This document shows positions 13,301 to 26,600 of a stretch of 64,000 nucleotides of DNA, piece after piece. The stretch is from the NCBI GenBank assembly GCA_000727475.1, contig KL647288.1, forward strand, positions 7,157,414 to 7,221,413, in the 5' to 3' direction. Position 1 is the stretch's first letter. Each line of letters begins with the position of its first letter. Source of the DNA: Sarcocystis neurona. Taxonomy: Eukaryota > Apicomplexa > Conoidasida > Eucoccidiorida > Sarcocystidae. The notes below the pieces were generated by a model. That model was not told the origin of the DNA. It did not search any database and saw nothing but the letters and a program-made list of their open reading frames with translations. The translations under genes and the position numbers were made by a program.

Positions 13301-16070
13301 AGGGATCGTAGCACGTGAGGCTGCAAGTGTACCTCCCTCAGAGGCACAAACAGTGTACACGTCTCTCCAGGTGACGCACGAGCACCCGGCGGCTTCACAA
13401 AATTGTCAAACAACAGACTGAAACTCAGGTGTAGATGCGTGAAAGCAGTGCTTTTGCGAGGGTTATTTTCCCTGCTTACTTGCGTTCGGGTTCACGCATT
13501 CCCTAGGACCGGATATGGATCCGTGGCTCTGCTCGTCTTTCCTCCAACCTAGGAGAGCTTGGTGACCTTTCAGATAACACCACTGATGCGCCGGCACATA
13601 CGTGAAGAAAGTGCACCCCTCGGTTTGCGCGCAGGTGCGCTGACAGGCTGCGGCGTCGTGGATACTGCCGTCTTCAATTTTCTGTATATCAGCGCCCATG
13701 TAGTCAACGTCTCTCTCGAAACACACTGCAGCGAGCAGTTAGCAGGGTGCACACACAAGAGCTACTGGTGAGCGCCTGTAACATATGTACTGATGTGTAC
13801 CTGCACACACACATGTCTAGCACAAGTGCCCAGGCGTTTGGAAGATGTGAAAGCAATCCGTAAAGTGCGCATTATTGCCTGCAGCTTGCACTGCTACGTC
13901 GCGATCTAGTTCAAAATCCACGCAACTGTTAACGTGCGGGATCTCTCCTTCGCACAAGTGTAACATGCACTGGGATTCCACTCTTTCGGTTGAGCATCCG
14001 CGTGTGTGCACACGCGTAGGTCAGACACACGCGCGAAACCTCGAATACGTATATCGTGGCATGTTGGTCAGCGCTTTTACAAGCACAGGTCCGTCGCCTT
14101 ATAATTTCTCAGTTACAAGTCGTTCTGCGGTGAGAATTCGTACGTGCTATGCCTCCCCGTTTGCCGACTTGTCATCCTTGACAATCGAACGGTTTGCCTA
14201 CCACTTGGTGAGCACGTTTTTGGTCCTGAAACGAAGTGATGGGTAGTGATATCGCTTTTGAGCCCCTTTAGTGCATTTCTGTCTTTCAAAAAACAATGAT
14301 TGCCGGTGGCAGTTGGCTCCCAACTCCAATAAAAACATGCGGGCTCTTGTTGGCAAGCCAGTTGGCAATGTTCAGGCGTCTCCCGCGAAAGAGTTTGAAG
14401 GCTGTCTATGTCGTAGCCATAGTAGTCCACGCCATATTCGAAGCAGAGGTCTGCGACATTGTAAAACCACAACGAGACATACCAGTTTGGAAGTATGCCA
14501 TGCGAAGTCACTGGAGCTGTCAAGGCAATAGTGAATACCCACTACAGGTGTGACCATGCTGTGGCATTATGCAAAAAAAGACAACTGGTGGAAACGCAAG
14601 CCATTAGACTTCTCGCAGTAGCAGCGGCTTTAACAATTCATTTTTCACTGTCCACAGCATTCATAGGGATACTCCGGCACAGGTCCCAGATACGACAACG
14701 GCTACGATAGATAAAACCTAACAAGAGTCACTTTAACCCCAACTGAATGTGTGTACCGAACACCGTTCTCCAACAAGTCACCTGGGGCTGTCTTATTGTC
14801 AACGTACTTTTCTCTGGCATGCCGATCCAGCACCTCTTTGGCCCTGACACGAGCAGGCCGCCTGACGTGCTCCTCTTGCGCCCGAGAAGAGCCTTAGGCC
14901 CCTTCAGGTAGCACGTGCGCGTCTGCGACTGCCATGTGAAGAAAAAACACACCGGCTTCTGCTCGCATAGCAGCTGGCAGTGCGCTGCAGAGAAGACGTT
15001 ATTGTCGCTGATCTGCTCCACGTCATGGCCTTCGTAATCCACGTTGAACTCCAGGCAAACGCCTTCATGCCCGTTCACACGCAAGACGTTGAAATTGTAC
15101 TCAGTTGAGCATGCGAATGGTTGGTGGTGACGTGCAACGCAGGAGCCAGTGTTTTGCGTAGGGGCCACGTTTAAAACGGTGACGCGGGGAGAACACGTTC
15201 AATGCACGGCAGAGATTTTTCCTGAAGTGTTGATCATCGAATATAATGCTTTCTCGCCTCAAGCGAGACATACAACAGTGATGTAAACTGTCGGAAAAGG
15301 CGTAATGTCGGCACGGGAAAATATAAGGGTTGTACGGTGAGTGCAGGTACTACACACAGTACAGATCTCTAGGGAATGGTTCTTGGTCATCAAATGCAAT
15401 GCTTGTACGTCGTAGGCTGAAAAAACACCGAAGAATACTGTTTACACTATGCCAATGGCAGCAGTGTTTCGCTCTGGTACGTGTAGGCGGCTCGCACCCA
15501 CAACTGCGTCGGTTGTCGCGATGACTGCTGCACACTGCAGTAGGGAGAACATTTACGCGGCTGTGCAGTTGTGGTCTGTTTTGTGATCGTTCTAGAGTCT
15601 GCAGAAATCGTTTTGGAGCTGGTGTCAAAGTAGCACATCTCGTACAAAAGTCCTACAAAGCTGCAATCTCTTGGATACTGTACAACGATCGCCCCACCGT
15701 AAGTGAAATTCGCTCGAATACGTGTTTCTTGCCCTATCGAGTGTCCGCAGCAGCTGCGAATTCCGAGATCCGTACTTCAAGTTCTAGTGGTGGAAAGCCG
15801 CCCTGCGTGCAGTTGATTACTCACCATAGTAAGACGAGTTGCATTCTTTAGGTCCGGATATGAGAGGGGCGGTGCTCGGGTCTCTCTGCCTGTAGTCACG
15901 GGCGTTGGCACGTTTCAGGTAGCAATTTGATGTTCTAGAATCCCACGTGAACAGGTCGCAATTTGGCGTCTCGGCACAAATGGCTTGACACAGCTGTGGC
16001 AGACCGACGACTCCGCCTACAATTTCCTTAATGTCATTGCCAGGGTAATCAACGCCGATTTCGAAGCAAC
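7309..16070 (-). CDS. 15-domain PAN/Apple microneme-type secreted protein (5' exon not found)
   Basis: Tandem PAN/Apple array like coccidian microneme proteins MIC5 of Eimeria and MIC4 of Toxoplasma, which bind host-cell ligands during invasion. Exons in order: 16070-15825, 15062-14808, 14450-14202, 13725-13480, 13218-12964, 12708-12463, 12090-11848, 11549-11304, 10918-10682, 10483-10205, 9936-9697, 9142-8897, 8657-7309. The first twelve each encode one domain of 79-93 residues and every intron is phase 1. Each domain has the six-Cys pattern: CFEIDVDYxG, CQxxC, CxYWTW, CYLK and SGPKxC. The last exon carries domains 13-15 separated by Pro/Cys-rich linkers and a PPPVNNPDDLYN repeat, and ends SGPKYCA-stop. 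No membrane segment or anchor is seen, so it is probably a soluble secreted protein. At least 1,444 residues. The donor of domain 9 (GTTCGT at 10681) is weak. The signal peptide exon must lie right of 16070 and end in phase 1. Confidence 0.88.
7628..7753 (-). repeat. 42-bp in-frame repeat coding PPPVNNPDDxxxxx
   Basis: Three copies with a 42-bp period (repeat cores near 7631, 7673 and 7715) encode a 14-residue proline-rich unit between PAN domains 14 and 15. The copies read YNPDDLYNQY, VNNPDDSHVQH and VNNPDDLYNN, so substitutions have built up while the frame is kept. Confidence 0.8.
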
Positions 16071-19000
16071 CTAGCGAAGGCACGTCCACGCGCACATAAA
16101 CGTGCACACAGGATGCAGTGAACTGTGACCTGGCTAAGCAATGCCTGGGGTTCCCTTTCGGGCTTCCGGTGCGAATCTCTTCATCCACGCAGACACCCAC
16201 CAAGCAATTATGCATACGCAGAGTTCACAGCTCAAAACAGTAGCCCACTGTTGCGTACGCATCTAAAAATGTAAGCACAATAGCAGCTTCGCATTACCTG
16301 TGGGAGTACATCTGTAGGAGTTCATGCATCGGACGAACGAGTATACACCCGTCTCTTTAAGCAAGCGCAACCGTTTTACATATTCTTGTACTTTGCTGTG
16401 TATGCGAGTGCCCGCGCCTTCATCGCACGCTATCGAAAGGATACCCATATCAACCGCCACATACGTCCGATATCCTGGACAGCCACACATAGTCCTCACG
16501 CAGATCTGAATAACAGTGGGGCCGTTACGCATCCTGCAGCTTACCGCCTAATGGGATCGTTGGAGTAGTGCCACTCCGAAGGTTTTCTGCATTTAGTTCG
16601 TGTAAAGCTCTGTGAAACAGAAGCATCGGTAGTGCACAGCGAAACGATGTGTAGGTGCTGGCTTCACGTGCTTCAGGCTCATGGTCTTCTTGTGCAGAAG
16701 TCACGCGCAGCAAAACTGGTGGTAAAGTATTCAGTACACTGCAGTGTGCTTTTGATATATCGGCTTCACGAAACAACGTTGGTTTCTGCAGTGCAGCGCC
16801 GCTTGGCGCGCACAAGTGGTGGCGATTATCCTAGCTGTTACGGAATGGATTCAGGGCTATGTCATCGAAACAGATAATAGGTTGTACGAACAGTAGGAAC
16901 CTCGCGCCATTCGTCGTAGTCACTACTATTCACTTACGGGACACCGGCGGCTGCTCTTGAGGGGAGGCCCCAGCTGAGGAGCGTTAGACCAAGTAGGCCT
17001 CCACGCTTCATTGTTGCAAGTGGGAACGGCCCGTCAGACACAGCTGTGAAGACTTGTGACAGCTTCACAAGACGTATAACTCGCGCGCACCCGCGGAGCT
17101 TTTACAGTCCTCGGATGAGACTCTAATGATGCCTCCTTACAACAGATTCACCACGAAAGACGTGACTCATGTAACATATTTCGAAAGACCCACCTGCGCC
17201 CGCAGGTCTTTTTGCGTCGAGCCACAGATGCGCTTTCGGCGTCAAACCACGGGCATAAAAATCACCACTGGAAGAAAAGACTATACGAAGTACTCCTTCC
17301 ATCCAACACCTCGTGCACAGCGACCCACTGGATCACAACGACCTCCCTTACTGGTGAAGCTAAAATAAATTCTTTGTGGCGCGTAGGCCGGAACCACCCA
17401 GCACGAGGATTGAGTAGCAGAACGCATTTTCGGCTGTTTTACGGAGCCTGTCGTTGTGGCGCAGGTGCGGGCCGAGTTTGCTAGACGATAGCAACGTTGA
17501 CTTTTAAAAGCCTTTGCTGCCTCTAGTTATGCAGTTTTTGAATAGACCACCGCGCTTTTGGACATCGGGAAAGAGGCTGAGTGAAGCTCGGCGATGTTTT
17601 TGAAACACGACCGTGAGGTCAAAATGATTCCCCACCTCATGATACCTGCACCGCTATCCGCTGTTGTCGCTCTTTGACATTTGGCGTACCCTATGGAGGG
17701 AGATGGAGACAGAAGTCACTTTTTGATCGGAGCAACTGGGTAGCATGTTAAATCCTGAGGATTCAAGGCTCTTTTGTCGATGACGGACCCTAGGGGAGTG
17801 TCAATCGGATATTTGCACGGATTCACATTATCACGAAAAACTCGCCGTAGCCTGAGGCAGATTGAGTTTTTGAACAGATGTCTGCAGACTTACTTTTGGG
17901 TAAGCTCAGCGGAAGCTGGGGTAAAATGTATCTGCAACGACATAAAAGGCCGTCCTTCTGCGGATACGTGTACGACGCCTTTCCCCTATATTCCCCACAC
18001 ACAGGGTCTGTGAATAATGCGGAGTCGATATGAAACATCTCACTGTTCTATTAAAGTAACCTTAACTCTTAACAGGTACCAGCACCGCTCGCCACATTGT
18101 TCCTTTTGAAGATCCCAGAGCCTCTCGTCCTCTAGCGCTCAGGAGACGAAATCAAGCAGCGGGGCAAAACAGCTTTTTACACGTCTGCACCAACAGTAGA
18201 ATGCGATCGTCGGCGGAACGCAGTCGAGGGTGTTTGAATGTGGCACAAAAGTAGAAATGGTTCAGCTGCATTTACCAGATTACTTGAGTGGTACACGACA
18301 GGCTTGACTACACAAATTGAAACGACGCTACAACTTCAACAGTGAAGATGCGATGCAGCCGAATGCAAAGTTATGTTGTTCAAAGCAACGCTCCAACAAG
18401 CGCCCTGCGGACGCGGTGGTACCGCCCTTCCTGTCTGCTTGTCAAGTATAAAGTGTAACACTATCGTGTTCCCAGTGGAAGTCGTAAATGTGCGACAACG
18501 GAAGGACAAAGACAAACACGCTTTCCAAACGCGCGCGACTTGTTACGTAGGGTGTCGGATATACGTGTAGGGGTAAAGTTGCGCAAGCTTACATGTGCAA
18601 GTACGCCGCTACATACACTTGTGTACGCGTCTTTATTCTATCCACACGAATTGTCGGAGTAAGGTAGGCTGCGATTATCTGCCTTCGTCTGCATGTGGCA
18701 CAAGTTAGGAGTTCATCATGCAGATGCAGGAGCAATTCAAAACCCGACGTATCCCCACAGTAACACACTTGTTGAGGACAGGAAGCTCGTGTGAGACCGA
18801 CTTCACTACAGAGGTCGCACCATTCTGCAGCGTAGCGTAGGGCAACTACTACGTCAAACTAGCTGTAAGGAAGCAGGCTTGCCGGAAGTACTACCGGCAA
18901 AATTCGTGGCTCCTGAAGTTACGCGGTACCGTCGTCTTCCACTTGTGGCTGTCTGCGCTCATACGTAACCAGTTGCCTCGACTTGCGAGACACACTATAG

Positions 19001-21055
19001 TGTACTCCGTGGTTAGGGAGGGCTGAACGAACCGTGCATAGATGCGTCTACATTGTCGAATAGCTTGCTGTAGCAGACTAAGTGTAAGTTTTCTCCGCGT
19101 AGTCTGCAAGCACTGATATGAAGTCGTAACGCGTCCACCATCGAGCCTCCTCACCGCCTGTCCTCAGCGGAGGTTTGTTGGGGACGTATCAGTGGGCCGA
19201 CGTGCACTTCCGGCTTCAGTTTTACCAGTTGATCAGTACGTGTCTCTCGCTGTCACACATCGCGTAATACTGGCCTCATATGCTAGGATTTGCGCATTGC
19301 ATACAACAGCGGAGGATCTGCAGTTGTTCAGACATTGGTAGTGGTAGTCTCGACTTCGCGAATAGAATTTGTCCCGCGTCCAGGGTATTGCCCTGTCGGC
19401 AGCGTATTTCGAAGGGAAATTGCGCCAAGACTGCGATGGGCGTTAACTTTGTGGCAAGCAAAGAAAAAAACTGCCGAATTCTAACATTGTTGCAGTTGCA
19501 TATATTAACTGCCGACAATCAACACTCCGAAAAACGCGTAAGCAGCATTTCAGCTTGCAATGCGTTCTACGGCGCGAAAGCAAGCCGTTCCACCGTGTAC
19601 AACATAACTGAAATGTAGCAGATCACCCATACCATTCACCCTGGATGAGTAGTGATTCAGAAGCATGTAGCGTGTGCTCGGCAAAAGGCGAATTTCAGAG
19701 CTGGACAAGCGGGTACTCTGTTGATGCCTAAACGAGCACTCTTTTTCGCTATACTGAGTTGACCGCGACTGAAAATCTTTTGCGCCTTATTCAGGAACCA
19801 AGAATCGCTGTCTTCCATCGCGAGATCGACAAACTCACTCCTATGTGCCACTAAAAGGGGTTCCACAGCCGAACAGCATGGACAAGAATCGCAGACGAGA
19901 TTCTGGCCAACGCTTCATCCAACGCAACTGAGAGTCTCGAATAATATTCTCTTGCACAACGCACAGCAGTCGTTAAAGAAGGCAGAGGCTTCATTTCTTG
20001 GCCATACACCTTCACGGAGCCGAAAGACGGGCTCTCTTACCTTGCGACACGTCGGACGCTTGGGGAGTGTTCGCGTTGTCAATCCGTACTACATCACGTA
20101 CAAGGTGGAACTTTTTTGTAGCCGGATGGGCTTTCCAAGCACGAATACACCTGACCTTCGGCAAGGGATTGCTAACTTCTGTCACATGTGTGACCGAGAA
20201 GTGGGTTGATCGGAATTCGTTCAAGGCGCTGACAGTCGGAGTTCATTTCCTCGCGAGCTCTCCGCAGACAAAGCAACAAAGTAAGGAGTGCGATATACGC
20301 CAGCCGTATGGGTGCCGGGGTCACTTGGGTGCGAGTTGGATTTATGCCGTACGGATTTTATACGATTCAAGTGTGAGGTCTCGTTAAGCAGCACACCTCA
20401 GCCATGTGACGAACACGAAAAAGGGTGGTCGTGCTTTGTAATTTACGGGTCGACGAGTTTACACGCGACCTTTTGGAGCAGGTTTGCTACATGTTTCTGT
20501 CGTTGTCCACTTCTTACGTATGTTCACTCGAATAAGACGGCCCTTATACAGTGCTTAATGTCACGCAAAGCACGTAAGTGTAGTAACTTGAATTGTTCTC
20601 GTGTATGGTCCCACATGTGACTGCCTTCAGTTTGTTAACGCGAATTTCTGAGACCGCACTTGCCCTCAATACTAGTAATACTTAGTGGAAATATTATCAT
20701 GTAATTGTTTAGTTATCGTCTATGATCCCACATATAATCATCTGCCACTTACAGATAACACCATTAAAATTAGCAGCAACAGACACCTTCATACTCCACC
20801 GCTACGTCGCAGTCCCACGGCCACGGGCCATTGGTTGTATTCGCTCGCGATAGACATCCTCAGGAGAACAGCATAAAGTTTCACGTGCTCTCACTTACGT
20901 TTTCATACTGTAAATGAAATTCTGTGTCGCCGCCGGGTAGCAAACAATGCACGTGGGGCACTCCACTCTCTTGTGCCCTTTCTGTGCGTATGCGTCGACG
21001 TTACTTTCTGAATCTTCAAAAGCTGTTCAAGCGAGGTCTATTCACAACGCATTCC

Positions 21056-21169
21056 ATTTGTGCCATACCACTCGGTTTAGACTTTCGACTTCACTTTACC
21101 CAGTACCCATGCATTTGTGCCATACCACTCGGTTTAGACTTTCGACTTCACTTTACCCACTACTCATGC
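21056..21169. repeat. 57-bp tandem duplication, two copies
   Basis: Two nearly identical 57-bp units start at 21056 and 21113, each beginning ATTTGTGCCATACCACTCGG, followed by a short partial third start. The unit is a multiple of three and sits in a 92-codon open frame (20924-21202, +), where it reads ICAIPLGLDFRLHF twice. No coding gene is otherwise supported here. Confidence 0.85.
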
Positions 21170-21528
21170 TATTTGTGTGTCGCTCTTTCTGCCCGTGCCT
21201 GAGAACATGAGGGTGACTCGTGAGTTGGCGCGTATATACATCCTATACCATGCCTCCCATATTACTCAGTTTGTGCAGCGTGGTCCCCTGCTCCTACATA
21301 TATGCCCCCAACGTAAATGACTACGTCGCTGCGCCCCTGCATAGCTATTGCGGCCCCAAATGCATTCTGGGGAAGCTGCGTTCATCTGTAGTATCGAACA
21401 AGCCACACGAAGGTTGCTAGCCCATGCCATCAGGAGGTTGTTTTCAGCTTCCTCATTATAAAAAGGCTCATGCATATTTGAAGCTATAGAAGATACGACT
21501 GAGACTCTGTAGCATCCTGATAAAAACC

Positions 21529-21546
21529 TATATATATATATATATA
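21529..21546. repeat. TA dinucleotide microsatellite
   Basis: Uninterrupted TA run of about nine units in an otherwise repeat-poor stretch. Confidence 0.9.
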
Positions 21547-23631
21547 CTATACGCGTGGATGTATGTACGTGTATATTGCAGCTAACTGAACTACTGACAG
21601 CAGCTGCGCGCCTGCGTACGCAGCTGTGCAGGGGCGTAACACGGTGCCACCCTGTACCAGCGCGGTGTGTGAACGCGCTTCGAATCAATGGCGTCACATC
21701 CTCGACCGACTACCTTTCGCCTTTTCGTCAACTCGGAGCTGAGCTGGAGCTTAAGTGCTAACAACTCAGTGTTGGAGGTCTCGGGATTTTCTCCCTCTTC
21801 TGTAGAAGATTCGTTTCACCTTTCGAAGAATCATCGTAATGTCCAGACGAGCCCGTTTTTCGTATCTTTACCCCGTGTACTCGTTCCCTTTTATCCAGTA
21901 ATCACTGAACTTAAGAGCTTCGGTGGAATAATTCACGCTTCTTCAGACTCTCAGTCTCTCTCCAGCCCAGATATACGTATCCTCACTCTGAAGCTGCCTT
22001 GATTATACGTCATATCGATCTTCTCTCCCCAATGTAAAATATCAATGCTTGACTACACGTGCAATTACCGTTAAAGCTTTCCCCCCTGAACTCCACTGGC
22101 TCCTAATACAGGAAATGCCATTTTCGATTCACGTTGAACTGCTTAATTTCCATTTTTACTTTACCAAGACGCTAGGCTGCACTCAAGTGGCGGACTACAG
22201 TCTGCCACTTCAACTACGTTTCTGCTCGATAAACAGTAGAAGAAAAAGTATTAACGCTGCGTACTCGACTTCGACAGCGCAGCCGTCGCACGGGGCATTT
22301 CGTCATCTGCGCTGCCGCACTTATTTGTCTTTCCGCGTTTTTAGCACTTATCTCTTCCTGTCCTTGTGGCGTTTCTGCGTGTTCTGCAGTTTGCAGACGC
22401 TCCCACCATCGGCGTGCTGTGACAGTATAGCTGGTTTCGAGTGGACAGACTTTGAACTTTTTTTTTTTCTTGAGAACTTTCGCATCAGGGAACTGAGCAA
22501 GTGGGCCCCTCGAAGGCATTCACTTCTGTCAACTGAGATCTGGATTGTTCTGTTTTATAAAGACTGTCTTTACTTACCTTTTAAGGATATTTAATATTGT
22601 TGATTGCAGGTGGCGCCGTACATTTCCGAACGTAGCGCAGTATACACTCTTCCTCCGCGAAGGCAGAAATATTTGCGGAGGCCCTACCCTCTTCCGCTGT
22701 GTAATGCTGACGCGTATGCGCGCCCTTAAAGTTGGACACACGCAGCGGGCTTTTGCCGTATACGAAATTCTGATGATAGTCTACTGCCATCCACGCAGGG
22801 CGAAGAGGGCGAAGCTACGTAGAACTACACTCATATATACACGTACAGGCATCTGTACGTGAATACGTTACGAGAACCACTTCATTGTTTGATCCTCGTA
22901 CGTGAAATGTCCAGGGTGGATAACTCCGAAAATCTAGCTTTGTGGCAATGTTTTTAATTGGTTGTCACCTCCAGTCCGGCGACGATTCTCTGCTAGCCTA
23001 CGGATAGTACAGTCGTCTGTAAAACACTGTCAGCACGTCTGCGTACTAAATGCATCCTTACTTGCAGGCATTCGTGGATCCCCCCCTCCTCACATGTTCG
23101 CAAGCATGTGGGCGATCTCGTGAGCCCCTCACTGACAACACCTCTGTTTTCTGTGGAAGGACCCAGCGGCTCCTAGCAGAGGCGGCTCACTTCTTATTCA
23201 GTGACTGTTTTAATGGAGAGCCGTGCTCCGTTTGTAGCTGCCCTTATATCGTACTGTTCCTTTGTGCTCCCGTCTCTTGTGACAAGTCGTAGGCCGCGTG
23301 TAAGCATAACGTCCTTTCTTTTGGCGCGAACAGCTGCGTTTTCCGGCGCAGTTTTCCTCCCTGCAGAGCGCTGCGACAGGGCATCCCAGCTCTGTATCCC
23401 ATTGGGGCACTCCGCGGGTTCTTAGTTGGAAACTGCGAGGCAGCGGTATTTTCGTTTTGCCTTTCGCAGCGTCGTGTCCTGTCCTAGTTGATTCAGGTCC
23501 GCCGGTGTCCGCCGGTGAGCAGGCGTGCAACAACAAGCTCGTTTTATTTCTTGAAAGCCGCTATTCTGCTCCATTCATTCCTTCCTGCTTTTTTTCCGTC
23601 CTTTTCTGGCGGGTGTTGTCTTTCCTGTTCT

Positions 23632-26600
23632 ATGTGTACGGTGCTGAAAGCGGGTGTGGCCATGCAGGCGTTCTCGTGCACACTGTCCCCCTTCCCTTCC
23701 TCCTCCTCCGCGTCCTCCTCCTGCTCTGCCGCTGCTGCTGCGTCGCCTGCTGCCTCTGCCGCTGTTGCGTCTTCGTTTCACTCAGCAGAAGCTGCAGGGC
23801 GGCTGCCGTCCGCGGCCGCTGTTGCTACAGCGACGACTGCTGCAGGCCCAACAGCCGCGGCAACAGTGAAGCCCTTCGATCGGGAATTGTTTCGAGCGTT
23901 CATATCAGCAGCATCTCGCTTATTCTGCGATGATGAACAAATCGTCGTGATAGATTTCCTTGCCCACCACGAGAAAGCGTTCACGGAGAGGGAGTTGTCT
24001 GACCGCCTGCGCTGGGGGGAAAGACGTGTGAGAGAAGCATGTGCTGCTCTGGAGAGACTCATGCTGGTTGCAAAAGAGCATCTGCTGCCTAGCGGCAATG
24101 CTGCTCCGCGGAAAGCCGACAACTACAATGACAAGTGAGGGTCCTCTACTCATATGTATATGTATGTAGGCATACACATATATATAGGTATTCACCTATA
24201 TACGCGTATGTACGTCTTTCTCCCCTCCTAGTGTGTGAACTGCTGTCGCTACTTCTTGGAGTGTTGCTGCTGCCATGAACATTGGTTGGAAAACCCTGCT
24301 GCTGCTGGAGATGCTTGTGGAGGGCTGCTGCTGCGACGACTGTGCTGCTGCGACTTTGCTTCTCACTGCCGATGCTGAGGCTACTGCCCCGCTCGCCGGT
24401 GGCGCCGCTTATGCTGCCGCTCCATTCGCTGCTCCTGGTCTCCCAGGGCAACTTTCTGTACTCGTGCTCCTGCAGGAGCTAACCCCCGCCGCTGCTGGGG
24501 TGAGGCAACTGCTCCTCGCTTCAGGTGCAATCGCACACTGCTAAAGCAGTAGTAGAGTTAAGCGTGAATACCTGTGTCGCACACGAGCTGTACTAACCCT
24601 TCAGGATGGACGACAGCAGAACTCGAGCCGCATTTCGTTTGCTAGCTTGCCCACCATGTGATGGCTAATACTACGACTGTTCTCGGATTACCTCTACTAC
24701 TACTACTATTGGCTCCTTTGATGTTACTGTGTACCTCACTTCCATAGCAGTAGACTAGTAGAACATATCTTAGAGCTGATTGTACCGTCAGTGCTGCGGG
24801 GACCGCTGCTAAGGCTCTGCTGCTTTACCTGCGTGTACTTTTTTCTTCGCTGGGACTACTGCAGCTGTTCTCCATTATACTTCTAGCAATACTGTTTCGG
24901 CTGTTTAAGGCTTACCAGTATATTACCATCAGTAGTACTACTGTACGTACTGGGACTAGTATTACTACCACTACTACTACTACTACCACTACTATCAGTG
25001 TAGCACCACTAATACGACCACTACCGTTATTCCTATATACTATTATTACCACTCAACTGCTACTACACAACAACAACAACTACCTCTGCTATGTTACTAG
25101 TACTATACTACTATTATAAGTGCACACACACGCGATGGCAGGGCTGCTACGTGAACTAACTTTCGATGGCTCTCCACTACTATAATAACTGTCACTCCAG
25201 TCACCCTCAGGATTACTACTCGTATACCATGTAGGTCTTTTTCTGCTAGTGTAGATGTACTGCTGGTACTCGACCGTGCCCCTGCGGCGTCCGGTTTGCC
25301 GTGGAAGATCCCCACGTTTATCTCTGTGTGTGTGTGTATGCTCGTTTTTGCTAATGCTGGTGCTGCTGCGGCGGCGTTGCAGCGGCGGTTTCTTTGCTCC
25401 GCAGCAACAGCAGGATGCACATGGTGGAGGGGGGGGAGGCGGACAGCAGCAAACGGGCGCCTCTGCCCCATCTTATTACCGAGTCTCTCCATTCTGCTTC
25501 CTAGTGTTTCATTATCGACTGCAACGGATGGAGCATCACGTGGAGTCGCAGCGAAGAATTGCAGAAAGCAGAGACGTTTTCTTTTGCCCTGCGTGCCGCA
25601 CGCAGTACGACGCCCTTGAGGCTCAGCTCCTCGACGTGCACCCACAGGATGCCCATTTCCTCTGTAAATTTTGCAACGAAAGACTGGAACACGAGGTATA
25701 CTTGCGCGTGCTACGGCAGCTACTGTACACATACGACGCAAGTGCAGCTGTTGGCGGTACTACTGTACTGGTGCTGCTGTAGGCAGATTCAACCAAGCTC
25801 GATCGTGGAGTGCTGCTCTGCTGCTGCCATTGGGTCTTGGAGCGTATCCTGCCCGTGTCTCGTAAAACATTTGTCCATTTTTCTGTGGAATACGAGTGCC
25901 TTGTTCGCTGCGCTGAATGGAGAAGCAGCTGCTGCTGATGCGCTGTCGCCGCTGCTTTGACGACGACTGCTGGGAGGTAGGCAGGCAATGGACGCTACAC
26001 TCATGTCCTGCCGCTCCGGTGTATGCAGCCCCTGCAGGCTGCCGTTGCTGCTGCGGGTGTCGCTACAGAGGAGCAGTTGGCAGGGAGCACTGCAGTGCTG
26101 CTGCTGTTGCAGCGCAGCGGCAAGCGAAACGCTGTGTCAGCTGCTATGCTGCCACCGCTACTGCTCCTGCTGGCCCTCAGCGTACCAGGTAGAACCAGCT
26201 GCTGATGGGTGCTATCGCTGAGATGCTGCTGTCGTCGCTGCTGTGTCTGCCGTTGCCAGCGATATTTCTCATGCCCTCATCTCTGGTTTTGATGCTGTTG
26301 GTGTGATAGTGTGTACTCACTTGTACAGATGCAGAAGCTGTACGTGGGTGTGCTCTAACCGGAAAGAGCGTGCAAAGAGTATTCTCCACAGTTTCATACG
26401 GATTGTTGTCTGCATATAACGTGGCGACTGTACTGTATTGGCTGCTGCGGTTGCTGTTGTGACAGGATAGCAAACTGCTGCTGCAGCAGGCGATATCGCT
26501 GCAGGAGCGCTGCGAGAAACAGCTGCAGGTGTTGAAAACTCTTGTGCGACGTGGCTGGAATATGCAAGTGAGGTGTCTTGTGGACAAGTTGGGCGTGGAT

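Larger units (their letters stand above)
16071..23631. other. Region without a supported gene; upstream of both flanking genes
   Basis: The PAN/Apple gene (-) and the TFIIE alpha gene (+) both read away from this 7.5-kb stretch. It should hold their promoters and the missing first exon or exons of the PAN/Apple gene. I looked for further PAN motifs (SGPK, FWTW, CYLK on the minus strand) and for a minus-strand hydrophobic start followed by a phase-1 donor, and found none I could defend. Open frames are short and shadow one another. Contents noted: a 57-bp tandem duplication at 21056-21169 and a TA run at 21529-21546. Confidence 0.5.

Noticed and set aside
22049..22594. Plus-strand frame of 181 codons
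   Set aside because: No ATG start at the listed left end, pyrimidine-rich, no domain; length is within chance for a window of this size.
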